Below, one piece after another: positions 1 through 9,585 of a stretch of DNA of 64,000 bases. Numbering within the stretch: position 1 is the stretch's first letter; each line of letters starts with the position of its first letter. Under the pieces are notes generated by a model, which searched no databases, was not told the DNA's origin, and saw nothing but the letters and a program-made list of their open reading frames with translations. Both the position numbers and the translations under genes were made by a program. This DNA is from Beijerinckiaceae bacterium. GTDB taxonomy: Bacteria > Bacteroidota > Bacteroidia > Chitinophagales > Chitinophagaceae. The stretch is from positions 1 to 64,000 of the forward strand of contig CAJCIQ010000046.1 of NCBI GenBank assembly GCA_903970475.1, read 5' to 3'.

Positions 1-379
1 CTTGCGCGGCCGGCCTGGCTAGCGCGGCGGGGGCGCTGTTTTGCCCTACGGCGGAGGGTTCGGAACCAGTTGGAACCAAAAAGGACTGTTTCCTCCCCCT
101 CCATAACCATAGTAGTGAGATGACCGTCAGGGCAAAAGCCAGATACATATGCTGATGAACCAATGTCGAATCATAATCTCCGCTGAGCGACAACAGATAA
201 CCCGTCAGGCAGCTGAATGCCGCAGACAGCACGCCTAATAATAGCGTCAGTAAGAAAGCCTTGTGCAAAACGGGATGGGGTTGCCTGCCCAAAAGCCATT
301 GCAGAACGATGGCTATCATTAAAATACCAATGGGCAGGTGAACCAATACAGGATGAAAATGACCTATCCACTCAAGCAT
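1..379 (-). CDS. DUF2231-like membrane protein, 3' end off the left edge
   Basis: The reading frame is open from an ATG at 379 to the window edge, 126 codons, and the gene continues outside. Residues 1-100 hold three hydrophobic segments, the first after the motif HPVLVHLPIG, the usual opening of DUF2231-type membrane domains. After about residue 103 an Ala/Pro-rich stretch begins. In Bacteroidota and Planctomycetota such an N-terminus is often fused to a planctomycete-type cytochrome c domain; that part is not visible, so the fusion is inference. The start overlaps the stop of the upstream isomerase gene by 8 bases (ATGCTTGA), so translation is probably coupled and this is the fourth gene of the cassette. 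Function is unknown; a membrane-bound redox role is suggested by the neighbours. Confidence 0.7.
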   Translation of the reverse strand, partial: MLEWIGHFHPVLVHLPIGILMIAIVLQWLLGRQPHPVLHKAFLLTLLLGVLSAAFSCLTGYLLSLSGDYDSTLVHQHMYLAFALTVISLLWLWRGRKQSFLVPTGSEPSAVGQNSAPAALARPAAQ

Positions 380-1298
380 ATCTCTTCCTTAGGGTTTGCA
401 TCATGTATTCATTAATGGCCCATTGATCGGCCAAGGGTTCCCTGGTATAGGGAAGCGTAGGCATATAATCCGGAGGCCCGAACTCAGTGAGAATGGTCAT
501 CAACTCCCCATTTTGTCTTTTACGGGCAATGACTTTATCCCACCAGGCAAAATGCGCCTTAACGGCATTATCCCATTCGGGGGCACGTGGATCATTGACC
601 TGAGGCCCTTCGGGGTGTCCAATGCGGGCGTGTATATGGTCTACCCTGCTTAAGGCAAGCTCCAGGTTTTCAGGTTGATCCGATAGCAAGCTTTCGCTTA
701 CGTTGCACCAATGAGATACATCAAAGGTCAGCCTCAGATCCGGCACGCTTTCTATATAATGCCTGGCAACGGGGGCAGCAAACAGCATCCTGGACCGATG
801 CGTCTCATGCATGATCCGTATACCCGTTTGTTTACCCACTTCGAGGGTATAGTCAATAAAGGATTTGTTTTGTTCAAAAGAAAAATAATCCCTGCCCGAG
901 TGACAATTAATGTATAAAGGTCTTTGATGGGTATTATGCGCTGCGCCATCGACCATTTGTTTAAACGTACTGAGGTGGGCTACTGGATCGCTTTGGTATC
1001 CCCCACAAAGAAATCCAAGGTCCAATCCATAATGCCGGACCGCCTGAAATATTTCTGTTTGCTTCTGAGGATCCAGGGACCACCAGATTTCTATGCCATC
1101 ATAGCCTGCTTTTTTAGCCTTGGCACAGTATTCATCCAGACTGCCTTCAAAGCCCCAATCGGTGGCCATTATTTTGAGTTGAAATCCAGGTTTCGCCTGC
1201 GTTTTGGCAGGATTCTCAGACCAGGCCTCCAGGGAGGAAAATAATAATCCTGTTGCAGCCAGGGTAGCTGTTCCCATAAATTGTTTGCGGTTCATCAT
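372..1298 (-). CDS. Sugar phosphate isomerase/epimerase, exported TIM-barrel protein
   Basis: This is a xylose-isomerase-like TIM barrel (AP endonuclease family 2 fold). It starts with a Tat-like or Sec signal (MNRKQFMG followed by a hydrophobic run to about residue 25). The barrel shows the typical motifs GYDGIEIWW in strand one, HETHRSR in the middle, and DVSHW and DHIHARIGH for metal-binding positions in later strands. The frame is open back to a TTG at 1322, but I place the start at the ATG at 1298, because only from there does a normal signal peptide result, and the extra residues come from a 17-bp duplication. It lies third in the PSD1-DUF1501 cassette. The substrate is unknown; periplasmic members near DUF1501 genes are thought to act on sugars. 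Confidence 0.85.
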   Translation of the reverse strand: MMNRKQFMGTATLAATGLLFSSLEAWSENPAKTQAKPGFQLKIMATDWGFEGSLDEYCAKAKKAGYDGIEIWWSLDPQKQTEIFQAVRHYGLDLGFLCGGYQSDPVAHLSTFKQMVDGAAHNTHQRPLYINCHSGRDYFSFEQNKSFIDYTLEVGKQTGIRIMHETHRSRMLFAAPVARHYIESVPDLRLTFDVSHWCNVSESLLSDQPENLELALSRVDHIHARIGHPEGPQVNDPRAPEWDNAVKAHFAWWDKVIARKRQNGELMTILTEFGPPDYMPTLPYTREPLADQWAINEYMMQTLRKRYA

Positions 1299-1320
1299 TA
1301 AGCGCGGTTCATCATTAAGC
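1287..1320. repeat. 17-bp perfect tandem duplication at a gene junction
   Basis: Two exact copies of a 17-bp unit lie at 1287-1303 and 1304-1320. On the minus strand each unit carries TAATGATGAACCGC, that is, the stop of the DUF1501 gene and the start of the isomerase gene. The first copy now encodes only a five-residue mini-ORF (MMNRA) whose TAA overlaps the ATG of the second copy. Confidence 0.95.
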
Positions 1321-2817
1321 AATAACCTCTTTGATCACCTGTCCTTTCACATCGGTCAGGCGGAAGGGCCTGCCTTGGAAGTCATAGGTGAATTGGGTAT
1401 GATCAAATCCTAGTTGGTTAAGTATGGTTGCCTGCACGTCAAAGGTGTCTACCTTTCCCTGCACGGCGCTGTATCCAATTTCATCGGTCTCTCCATGTAC
1501 GTGCCCCTTTTTGATACCCCCTCCGGCCATCCAGATCGAAAAAGCATCCGTATGATGATCACGCCCTTTGAAAGGATTTTGTTTCCCTTCCCGGTTTTCC
1601 ATCATGGGGGTACGTCCAAATTCCCCACCCCAGACGACTAAGGTTTCATCCAGCAGTCCCCTTTGTTTGAGGTCCAGGATAAGGGCCGTCATGGCTTTAT
1701 CCACCTGCCGGCATTTATTGATGAATCCTACGTCAATGGCCAGGCTGGCATCCGTGCCATGGCTATCCCAGCCCCAATCGAAAATTTGCACGAAACGCAC
1801 CCCTTTTTCAACCAGCTTTCTGGCCAGCAGTATATTGTTGGCCAGGCTACCCTTTGAGGGATTACTCCCGTACATATCGTGGATATATTGCGGCTCGTCA
1901 GCGATATTCATCACTTCAGGAACGGAGATCTGCATGCGGTAAGCCATCTCGTATTGGGAAATCCGGGACAAAATTTCCGGATCGTTGACGTCTGCGTATT
2001 CCTGGGCATTGACCTGATTGATGGCGTCGATAGAAGCCTTTCTTAAGTCCCTGTCCATACCGTTCGGGTCTTTTAAAAACAGCACGGGGTCTCCTTCACT
2101 GCGACACTGCACCCCCTGATAAACGGAGGGCAGAAAACCGGAACCCCAAACGCTTTTACCCGCATCCGGATTCTTTCCCCCACTCGTCAGGACTACGAAC
2201 CCTGGCAAATTCTGGTTCTCCGTGCCTAGTCCATAAGTCACCCAACTACCCATAGAGGGCCTTCCCAAACGGGGAGAACCCGTATGGACCAGCAACTGCG
2301 CGGGGGCATGGTTGAACTGGTCCGTGGTAACAGCTTTAAGAAAGCTGACTTCATCCACGATGGTGGAAAAATGCGGAAGGTGCTCACTGACCCAGGCCCT
2401 ACTGTCCCCATATTGGGCAAACTTAGCTTGGGGTCCCAGCATTTTGGGAACGCCCCTGATGAATGCGAATCGCTTTCCTGCCAGCAAGGAGGGAGGGCAG
2501 TCCTGCCCATCCATTTTCATAAGCTCTGGTTTATAATCAAATAACTCCAACTGGGAAGGCGCGCCTGCCATGTGTAGGTAGATGACGCTTTTGGCTTTGC
2601 CTGGAAACGGGGGTAATTTCGGTTCCAGGGGGTGAGCCGGGTCGAAAACAATGGGTGTAGTCTTCGGACGGCTATGACAGCCCATCATGGCCGCCAGGGC
2701 CAGTCCACCCAACCCCATAGCACTTTCCCTTAAGAAGTGGCGCCTGGAGTAATACCCAAGGGTTCTCATTTCCGCTTCTTTCAACAATCGTTGGTTATGT
2801 AGTTCCTGTTGGGTCAT
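1315..2817 (-). CDS. DUF1501 domain protein with Tat signal
   Basis: A 500-residue DUF1501 protein, a sulfatase-like alkaline-phosphatase fold typical of Planctomycetota and some Bacteroidota. A twin-arginine signal (SRRHFLRES plus a hydrophobic stretch) lies at residues 24-46, ending in GCHS, so it may also be a lipoprotein. Family motifs visible include VIYLHMAGAPSQLE, HAPAQLLVHTG, GWDSHG and GGEFGRTP, with the His and Asp residues expected of the metal site. It starts 3 bases after the stop of the PSD1 gene. These two proteins almost always occur as a pair; their biochemical task is not established, although links to sulfated glycan breakdown are proposed. The length is normal for the family. 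Confidence 0.92.
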   Translation of the reverse strand: MTQQELHNQRLLKEAEMRTLGYYSRRHFLRESAMGLGGLALAAMMGCHSRPKTTPIVFDPAHPLEPKLPPFPGKAKSVIYLHMAGAPSQLELFDYKPELMKMDGQDCPPSLLAGKRFAFIRGVPKMLGPQAKFAQYGDSRAWVSEHLPHFSTIVDEVSFLKAVTTDQFNHAPAQLLVHTGSPRLGRPSMGSWVTYGLGTENQNLPGFVVLTSGGKNPDAGKSVWGSGFLPSVYQGVQCRSEGDPVLFLKDPNGMDRDLRKASIDAINQVNAQEYADVNDPEILSRISQYEMAYRMQISVPEVMNIADEPQYIHDMYGSNPSKGSLANNILLARKLVEKGVRFVQIFDWGWDSHGTDASLAIDVGFINKCRQVDKAMTALILDLKQRGLLDETLVVWGGEFGRTPMMENREGKQNPFKGRDHHTDAFSIWMAGGGIKKGHVHGETDEIGYSAVQGKVDTFDVQATILNQLGFDHTQFTYDFQGRPFRLTDVKGQVIKEVIA

Positions 2818-2820
2818 GTC

Positions 2821-5622
2821 CTAATTTTTGGTGACGATTTCGTCCAGGTTAAGCAGGGCGTTAGCCACGACAGTCAATGCCGCCTCGTCGGCGCTGGGCG
2901 GCGCGGTGGTAGTTTTCGCAGCAGTGGTTTTCGTGACGGCGGTTCTCGCGGCCGCGGTCGGCGAGGCGGTCGTGCTATCAATCCCCAATATGCCCGCGAC
3001 CTTCTCCGGATGCGCTTTGAAATCACCTAATGCCTGTTGATATAGCTGAAGCAATACCTGCAATTTTTCAGGGGCGATGGGTTTAAACAACATAAGCTTG
3101 TAGCCTGTGGCGATTTGGGCCGAAGGATTGCCGGGTTGAAGGCTTTCCATGCGCAGGGCAAACTGATGGGCCAGATCCAGGTAAGCAGAATCGTTGAGGG
3201 TAACCAGGGCCTGTAAGGGCGTGTTGGTGCGGATGCGCCTGGCCGTGCATACTTCCCTGGACGTCGCGTCAAAGGTGAGCATGGAGGGATAGGAGGCGGT
3301 GCGCTTCCAATAGGTATACAATGCCCTCCTGTATTGCTCTTGTCCCTGAGACATGACCCATTGTGCGCCGTTCCAGGGAGAGAGCCAAATGCCTTTGGGT
3401 TGATAAGGGAATACACTGGGCCCATACATTTCAGGACTCATTTTTTGGCTGATGCACAGGGCCTGATCGCGCAGTTGTTCGGCACTCAACCGAACCCTGG
3501 CTCCACGGGAATATAGTTTATCAAAGGGATCTCCCTTCAGCGAAGCAGGACTGACTTTGGCGTCTTCCTGATACGTGGCACTGGTCACGATTTCCCTCAA
3601 TAATTTCTTGACGCTCCATTGGTCGGTAACCATAAAGGTGTAGGCCAGATAGTCCAAGAGTTCCCTGTGCGTGGGAGGACTACCCTGTGTGCCCAGGTCC
3701 TCTAAAGTTTCTACCAGACCCGATCCAAACAACTGCTCCCAAAGCCGGTTGACCATGGTGCGGGAAACCAGGGGATTTTTAGGATTGGTCATCCACATGG
3801 CCAGACCCAACCGATTGGCTGGTGCATCCCTGGGCATACAGGCACTGAGGGAGGCGGGTACAGCGGGTGTAACGACTTCCCCTTTTACCAACCAATTACC
3901 CCTTTCAAATACATTGGAAGCCCGGTGCATATCCGAAGGATTGTCCATCATCACCGGGGTAGCCGCTACATTAAGGGTGAGTAGTTTCCAATAGCGGTTA
4001 TACATGGCCGTATAGTCTGGGCTTCCCTTTCCCGGGAATTGATGGGTGAAGCAAAACCAGTCGTATAGGATGCCGTTCTGATCGGGCTTCTTTAAGGCGG
4101 GATTGGTATAGGTCAGGTATAGATCATGGACGCCCGCTACTGGCGGAAGTGCTATTTTTTCTATCGTCCAGTCTTTGGTGGCAGAGGCTTTCACCGTAGC
4201 AATGACGCTTCCCTTCACGCTGTCCAGGTGTATCAACCAGGTTCCTCCTTTGGATAAATTGGTATATCGATAGATGAGCTCATCCTTGTCTTGCAAGTCT
4301 ACAGCTTTAAGGCGGGCGGAACCGTTTTGGCGGAAGGCCAGCCATTTGGTATCGTTGAGTTCCCCATTGATAAAATGATCGGCCGTCAGGGAGTTAATGG
4401 AGGGCTCCCAGGTTTTAATCAACAGGTTCACACTTCTGGCCCTGGCATCTCCGGCCTGGGTCCTTACCCAATCCGTCACTGTTTTCAATTCTGTGCGGGA
4501 GGAATCATTAAAGTCCCTGAGCAAAGGATAATCGGCCTGAGAATCCTCATCCCTGGTATCATTGAAATAAGCCATGAACTTATAGTACTCCTCATGGTGA
4601 AAGGGATCATAGGGATGACTATGGCATTGCACACAAGCGAAGGTAGTACCCATTAACGCTTCCCAGGTAGTATTTACCCTATCCAGCACGGCGGCCGTCC
4701 TGAACTCTTCATTATCCGTTCCGCCTTCATCATTAGTCATGGTATTGCGGTGAAAAGCAGTGGCGATATAATCGGCATCCGTCGGATCGGGCAACAGGTC
4801 TCCCGCTATCTGTTCTGTCAGGAACTGATTATAAGGCATGTCTGCATTGAAAGCCTTGATCAACCAATCTCTGTATTTCCAGATATTCCTGGCGTCGTCT
4901 CTTTCATAACCCTTGGTATCTGCATACCTGGCCAGGTCCAACCACATACTGGCCCACTTTTCGCCGAACTGAGGTGTAGCCAGTAAGGAATCCACTAACA
5001 CATCGTAAGCATGGGGATCTGTGCTATGAAGGTATTGCTGGGCTAGATTATCAGAGGGATACATCCCAATCAGGTCCAGACTGACCCGGCGCAACAAGGT
5101 GGGTTTGTCTGCCAGGGCTTCTGGTTGAAGGTGTTCCTTTTGAAGACGCTGTAGGATGTAGTGGTCAATGTTGTTTTTTATCCAGGAATCCGTATTGTCC
5201 GGCACAGCGGGAGCTGCCACCGGAATATAGGCCCAGTGTTGGCCCCAGGGAGCCCCTTCCTTTACCCACTCGCGAAGGATGTTGATTTCCTCAGCGCTGA
5301 GGGGCTCGTGCTTAAAGGGCATGCGTTCTTCAGGATCTTTGGCCGTCAGGCGTTTAATCATTTCACTATGGTCAGGATCACCCGGAATGATGGCAGGCTT
5401 ACCCGATTCGGTGGGTGCAAAGGCTTCTTCTTTGAATAGCAGACTGAATCCTCCTTTGGCTCTTACGCCTCCATGACAGGAAATACATTTTCTGTTAATG
5501 ATGGGTTTAACCTGGGTATTAAAATCTACTTTATCAGCATGCAACAAGCAAGCGCCCGCACCCATAAGTGTGGAAAGGACAAGTAAAGTCCATAGATGTT
5601 TTTTTTGAAACGGAACAGTCAT
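2821..5622 (-). CDS. PSD1/DUF1549/DUF1553 planctomycete-type cytochrome c protein
   Basis: Domains in order: signal or anchor segment (residues about 8-28), a PSCyt1 heme domain with the CISCHGG motif near residue 46, DUF1549 (PSCyt2) at about 140-340 ending in a second CxxCH motif (CVQCHSHPYDPF), and the DUF1553 (PSD1) domain at about 600-850. The frame extends to a TTG at 5634, but the ATG at 5622 is the more natural start. The final 60 residues carry a Thr/Ala-rich insertion encoded by very GC-rich DNA (about 2880-2985) just before the usual terminal motif LLNLDEIVTKN. First gene of the cassette. An exported heme protein working with DUF1501 is well supported as family knowledge; the substrate is not. 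Confidence 0.92.
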   Translation of the reverse strand: MTVPFQKKHLWTLLVLSTLMGAGACLLHADKVDFNTQVKPIINRKCISCHGGVRAKGGFSLLFKEEAFAPTESGKPAIIPGDPDHSEMIKRLTAKDPEERMPFKHEPLSAEEINILREWVKEGAPWGQHWAYIPVAAPAVPDNTDSWIKNNIDHYILQRLQKEHLQPEALADKPTLLRRVSLDLIGMYPSDNLAQQYLHSTDPHAYDVLVDSLLATPQFGEKWASMWLDLARYADTKGYERDDARNIWKYRDWLIKAFNADMPYNQFLTEQIAGDLLPDPTDADYIATAFHRNTMTNDEGGTDNEEFRTAAVLDRVNTTWEALMGTTFACVQCHSHPYDPFHHEEYYKFMAYFNDTRDEDSQADYPLLRDFNDSSRTELKTVTDWVRTQAGDARARSVNLLIKTWEPSINSLTADHFINGELNDTKWLAFRQNGSARLKAVDLQDKDELIYRYTNLSKGGTWLIHLDSVKGSVIATVKASATKDWTIEKIALPPVAGVHDLYLTYTNPALKKPDQNGILYDWFCFTHQFPGKGSPDYTAMYNRYWKLLTLNVAATPVMMDNPSDMHRASNVFERGNWLVKGEVVTPAVPASLSACMPRDAPANRLGLAMWMTNPKNPLVSRTMVNRLWEQLFGSGLVETLEDLGTQGSPPTHRELLDYLAYTFMVTDQWSVKKLLREIVTSATYQEDAKVSPASLKGDPFDKLYSRGARVRLSAEQLRDQALCISQKMSPEMYGPSVFPYQPKGIWLSPWNGAQWVMSQGQEQYRRALYTYWKRTASYPSMLTFDATSREVCTARRIRTNTPLQALVTLNDSAYLDLAHQFALRMESLQPGNPSAQIATGYKLMLFKPIAPEKLQVLLQLYQQALGDFKAHPEKVAGILGIDSTTASPTAAARTAVTKTTAAKTTTAPPSADEAALTVVANALLNLDEIVTKN

Positions 5623-5634
5623 ATGACAACGCAA

Positions 5635-6503
5635 TCTCCAGGCTCAGTTTCTAGTCCAACAGCCGGCGCTGAGGCGACGGCAATTATAGGCTCACTGGCC
5701 ATTTGAGATAAATGTACGAACATAGTTCGGAAGATCCGTGGTCAACCGGTTGCGCAATTTGAACAACGGCAGGAGGCGCGGAGGCGTGGTTTTCCAGAAG
5801 TGGTGGCACGGGCAACGAGGGCGCGGTGGCACGGGCAACGAGGGCGCGGTAGCGTGGGGCAAAAAAAGGGTGCCCGGCGGCCCCCTATGGGTTGAAAACG
5901 AGGCGCCCCAGCAGGGCCCTACTTTAGGATATGCCTGTCATTTATTATAAATACCCTGGCTTTGTTTGGTGACAATAGCCGCCGAAGCACCAAAGTTGGT
6001 GGGGTTTTCACGGTGAGTAACTGGTAGTTAACCCGCAAGACGAACAAAAATGTAGTAGCACGTTACCTCAAAAAGACAGTACTTTACCGATAAGAAGCGT
6101 AATAATTATTAGACCATAGGGGGAGCGAGGCCTGAAGTGGCCATCAGCGTCAGGTGCTGAACCTCGAAGAGGCCTGTGGTAAATTGAATCCGGTGAAAGT
6201 CCAATGGTGTCAGGATGATACCCAGATCAGGGATTACGGCATCCTTAGCCATTTGGAAATCACCAATAGCGCAATGTCCATCTTGCTCCAGGTAGGCGCC
6301 ATCTGGTGTGAGACGGGATGCCCCGGCAGATGTGATTGAGTCAAGAGATGTTCCTGCATATGCAGAAACGAAGTGTATAACTCCTGAAACGGTTGCGGAG
6401 GAAAACGAAGATGGAGCCTGGGTAGGAAACAACTTGATGGGGACTAAAATGGCTTTTTTGAATAATGGCAACCATGTTGTATTTTTTTGATGAACATTGA
6501 TCT
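5635..6503. other. Intergenic region, no convincing gene
   Basis: About 870 bases separate the divergent PSD1 cassette and the GH106-like gene. The left half is a GC-rich patch (5760-5910) with a 23-bp tandem repeat; the right half is of ordinary composition. A minus-strand open frame at 6109-6471 encodes 120 residues that I do not recognise and that lack a signal or clear motif. Promoters for both flanking units must lie here, but no clean TAnnTTTG box was seen. Confidence 0.6.
5803..5848. repeat. 23-bp perfect tandem duplication in a GC-rich patch
   Basis: Two identical 23-bp units (5803-5825, 5826-5848), each containing GGCACGGGCAACGAGGGC, lie between genes in DNA clearly more GC-rich than its surroundings. 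Confidence 0.93.
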
Positions 6504-9410
6504 ATGAATAGGAGATATTTTATAAAGATGGGTAGTCTGGCCGGTGCGGCACTCCCTTTGGGTTCCTGGTTGAAAGCAGGGGCCCTGAACAGGACTCACG
6601 GAATGGCTGGCTCACACGGTATGAACGAAGTCGTTGATCCAGATAACCTCTATGAACTTTTTGCTGCCCCACCCTCCCATTACAGGCCCTATGTACGCTG
6701 GTGGTGGAATGGAGATAGGGTTACCCAACAAGAGGTACTCCGCGAACTGGATATCCTTCAGGATGCCGGCATAGGCGGCGTGGAGATCAATCCGATTAAA
6801 TGGAACGATAATGCCAACCCCATAGACATTCCTCAATTACAATGGGGCACGGAGCCCTGGCTGGAGGTGGTAGAAACAGCGGTAAAGGGCGCTAAGGAAA
6901 GGGGTATGGTCTGCGATATGATCGTTGGTTCCGGCTGGCCTTATGGAGGAGAATTTGTACCCATGGAAGAAAGGTCTCAGATCATAGTCCTGGGTACCAA
7001 AAACCTGGATCCTCATCAGAACTATTCCTTTACACGCAAAGAACTGGAAGACAGTGTTACGCCTCCTTCCAATTTCAAGGATAAACAAAGTGAATTATTT
7101 CTCCTGAGGTTAGCGCCCACTCAAATGGACAGCTTTACTGCGGGGACCGACTTGAATGTTCTGGAACAGATCCACGTGAAAACCGGTGACCAACCCCAGG
7201 TGCTGTACTACCTGGTGAAAGTGACCGGTTTTCAATCGGTCATCCAGGGAGCCTGGGGAGCGGGCGGCCCCGTCATCAACCACTACCAGAAAGAAGCCGT
7301 CCAGCACTACCTGGACCATTTTGGCGGAATTCTTACGAGCCGGCTGGGATCTTTGAATCAGTACTTCCGGGCTTTTTTTACCGATAGTATAGAACTGGAA
7401 GGCGCCAATTGGTGCGCTGACATGTTCGAGCAATTCCAAAGCAGGCATCACTATGACCTAAAACCTTATTTCCCCTATATCCTCCATAAGGTAGGGGAAA
7501 TGGGCAATACCGTAAACGAAGCCTATGGATCTCAGTTTTCCCCTGAGGTTGTAGAGGTACTCAATCAGGTCCGTTTTGATTTTGAAACCACCAGAACCGA
7601 ACTGTTTCAGGAACGCTTCATTGGTACGTTCACGGCCTGGTGCAAGGCGCAGGGCGTCCAATCACGTATGCAGGCATATGGGATGGATTGCCATCCCCTG
7701 GAAGCGTCCATGCTCTTAGATATTCCAGAATGCGAAACCTGGATCTGGGTACCGGAGGTGGAGGAATTTGATGATAAGCGAAGCGAATTCGGGGGCAGGA
7801 ATTATACCAACGTCAACAAGTTTATTTCCTCAGCAGCTCACCTTAATGGGAAACAGCTCATCAGCTGTGAGGAGATGACCAACACAGGTCAGATTTTCAA
7901 TACGACCCTGGAAAGAATAAAAGTTACCGGGGACCAGAGCAATCTGTCTGGTGTCACGCACTCCATTCTGCATGGTTTCAATTACAGCCCTATTGAAGCG
8001 CCTTTTCCGGGATGGATCCGTTATGGCACTTACTTCAACGAACGCAATACCTGGTGGCCCTATATGCGGCTCTGGACGGATTATAAGGCAAGGCTATCCT
8101 ACCTTTTCCAGCAAGGAGACATGCAGGCAGATATTGCGGTCTTACACCCCCTGGCCGACCTGGCTTCCAAATTCGGATACCAAAGAGATCCGTTTCCTAA
8201 AATCACGTATCCGACTTACGTCCATTACGTTTGGGAAGCCATCCACCAAAATGGGAATGGATGCGATTATCTCTCCGAGCACCTGATTCAGCAAAGTACC
8301 ATCAGTAACGGACAGTTTCACTTCCATAATCGTTCCTATAAAGCCCTTGTGCTCATTGAAGTAGAATCTATGGACCTGGCAACGGCAAAAGCCATCAAGC
8401 GTTTTGCCGATAGCGGGGGTAAAGTCATCTTTATTGGGAAAGCACCTCACCTTTCGCCTGGTTTGTTGGATCACCAACACCTCAGCCACGCTGTCGCCCA
8501 TACGATGGCGCCGGTGGTCAAGCGTTTTGGTATTGTTCCTGCCCCCGGAGCGGATGCCCTGGCCTGGTTTAAGGATATACAACAGCAGTATGGCTTAACG
8601 CCTTATGTGCACATGGACGTCCTTGCTTATCATATCAGCCAACTGCATTATAAGGTAGGTAGCAGCGCTGTTTTTTTCTTTGTCAACTACAGCGCCGCAA
8701 AAGAACATCGTTTTCAGGCTCAGTTTAACGTCAAAGGGACACCCTTTGTGTGGGACCCGGAAACGGGCAAGCGTTTCCGTTTGACGCCCGGATCTGATGG
8801 GACTTTATCTATACATCTTGGGCCCGCTGCCACCCAACTGATTATTTTTGAACCCGACCCGGCCAGCGGCGCGTCTGAGACGCCAACCAAAGGCATATCT
8901 GAGACTGCGGGTCCGTCGGATATTCCAGTTTATGTCTCACCCCCTACCAGTCAGCCAGCACAGTGGGTTTCACCGGCAGGTCCATGGACGGTGGAGCTTG
9001 CCCATGTCAATGGTACTTCCAGAACCATTCAGTTAACAGAACTAACAGACCTGAAGTCCAGGCCAGACACGAAGGATTTTGCGGGAACCCTCCTCTATCA
9101 AACGGCAAGCCCTATAAGTGTAAAGGGCTCCAGGGTATTCCTGGATCTGGGTCATATCAATGACATCTCTGTACTGGAAATCAATGGCATGCCCTTGGGT
9201 ACGCATTGGTATGGAAGGCATTTATACGACATCACGCCCGCCCTCAGAGCAGATGCAGCACCCAATTACATCAGTATCAAAGTGGTAACTACCCTGGGGG
9301 CTTACACCAAATCTTTGACGGGTAACAAAGCGGCCCAGGAATGGAGTGATGGGAAGCTTTTTGGGCCAACAGGTTTGGTCGGCCCTGTCAAAATCTTTGC
9401 GGAGAGCTGA
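6504..9410 (+). CDS. Glycosyl hydrolase, GH106-like (alpha-L-rhamnosidase type)
   Basis: A 968-residue exported enzyme. Residues 1-25 form a Tat/Sec-like signal (NRRYFIKMGSLAG). The N-terminal region carries VRWWWNGDRVTQQEVLREL and GIGGVEINPI, typical of GH106-type (alpha/beta)8 barrels. A long catalytic region follows to about residue 620, then a beta-rich middle domain, and near the C-terminus a galactose-binding-like jelly roll (LDLGHINDISVLEINGMPLGT, then YDITPALR). Between the barrel part and the jelly roll lies a Pro/Ser/Thr-rich linker at about residues 785-815. Family members release rhamnose from plant polysaccharides. No transporter genes are adjacent, so it looks like a stand-alone enzyme. 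Substrate specificity is inferred only. Confidence 0.85.
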   Translation: MNRRYFIKMGSLAGAALPLGSWLKAGALNRTHGMAGSHGMNEVVDPDNLYELFAAPPSHYRPYVRWWWNGDRVTQQEVLRELDILQDAGIGGVEINPIKWNDNANPIDIPQLQWGTEPWLEVVETAVKGAKERGMVCDMIVGSGWPYGGEFVPMEERSQIIVLGTKNLDPHQNYSFTRKELEDSVTPPSNFKDKQSELFLLRLAPTQMDSFTAGTDLNVLEQIHVKTGDQPQVLYYLVKVTGFQSVIQGAWGAGGPVINHYQKEAVQHYLDHFGGILTSRLGSLNQYFRAFFTDSIELEGANWCADMFEQFQSRHHYDLKPYFPYILHKVGEMGNTVNEAYGSQFSPEVVEVLNQVRFDFETTRTELFQERFIGTFTAWCKAQGVQSRMQAYGMDCHPLEASMLLDIPECETWIWVPEVEEFDDKRSEFGGRNYTNVNKFISSAAHLNGKQLISCEEMTNTGQIFNTTLERIKVTGDQSNLSGVTHSILHGFNYSPIEAPFPGWIRYGTYFNERNTWWPYMRLWTDYKARLSYLFQQGDMQADIAVLHPLADLASKFGYQRDPFPKITYPTYVHYVWEAIHQNGNGCDYLSEHLIQQSTISNGQFHFHNRSYKALVLIEVESMDLATAKAIKRFADSGGKVIFIGKAPHLSPGLLDHQHLSHAVAHTMAPVVKRFGIVPAPGADALAWFKDIQQQYGLTPYVHMDVLAYHISQLHYKVGSSAVFFFVNYSAAKEHRFQAQFNVKGTPFVWDPETGKRFRLTPGSDGTLSIHLGPAATQLIIFEPDPASGASETPTKGISETAGPSDIPVYVSPPTSQPAQWVSPAGPWTVELAHVNGTSRTIQLTELTDLKSRPDTKDFAGTLLYQTASPISVKGSRVFLDLGHINDISVLEINGMPLGTHWYGRHLYDITPALRADAAPNYISIKVVTTLGAYTKSLTGNKAAQEWSDGKLFGPTGLVGPVKIFAES

Positions 9411-9460
9411 GGCGGCGGACGGCTGGCGGTGGACGGCTGGCGGCGGACGGCTGGCGGCGA
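9411..9460. repeat. 14-bp GC-rich tandem repeat directly after the GH106 stop
   Basis: Three units GGCGGYGGACGGCT (9411-9424, 9425-9438, 9439-9452), the middle one with a single T for C change, then a partial fourth. The array begins at the first base after the TGA stop. Confidence 0.93.
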
Positions 9461-9548
9461 CCCGATATTTACGCTGGCGATACTTTTACTGTCGTGAATA
9501 CACCTAAAATTGGCATGATTATACATCAATAACCATAGCTTGGTTCTT

Positions 9549-9556
9549 TAGCTTTG
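9549..9556 (+). promoter_or_regulatory. Candidate Bacteroidota -7 promoter box
   Basis: TAGCTTTG matches the TAnnTTTG consensus and lies 30 bases before the ATG of the VOC gene. No clear -33 TTTG was seen at the right distance. Confidence 0.5.
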
Positions 9557-9585
9557 CAGCATTATTCATCACAAACGATTCTACT

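Noticed and set aside
6109-6471. Minus-strand frame of 120 residues upstream of the GH106-like gene
   Set aside because: No motif, signal or context supports it, and overlapping plus-strand frames are equally open. Kept only as a note on the gap.
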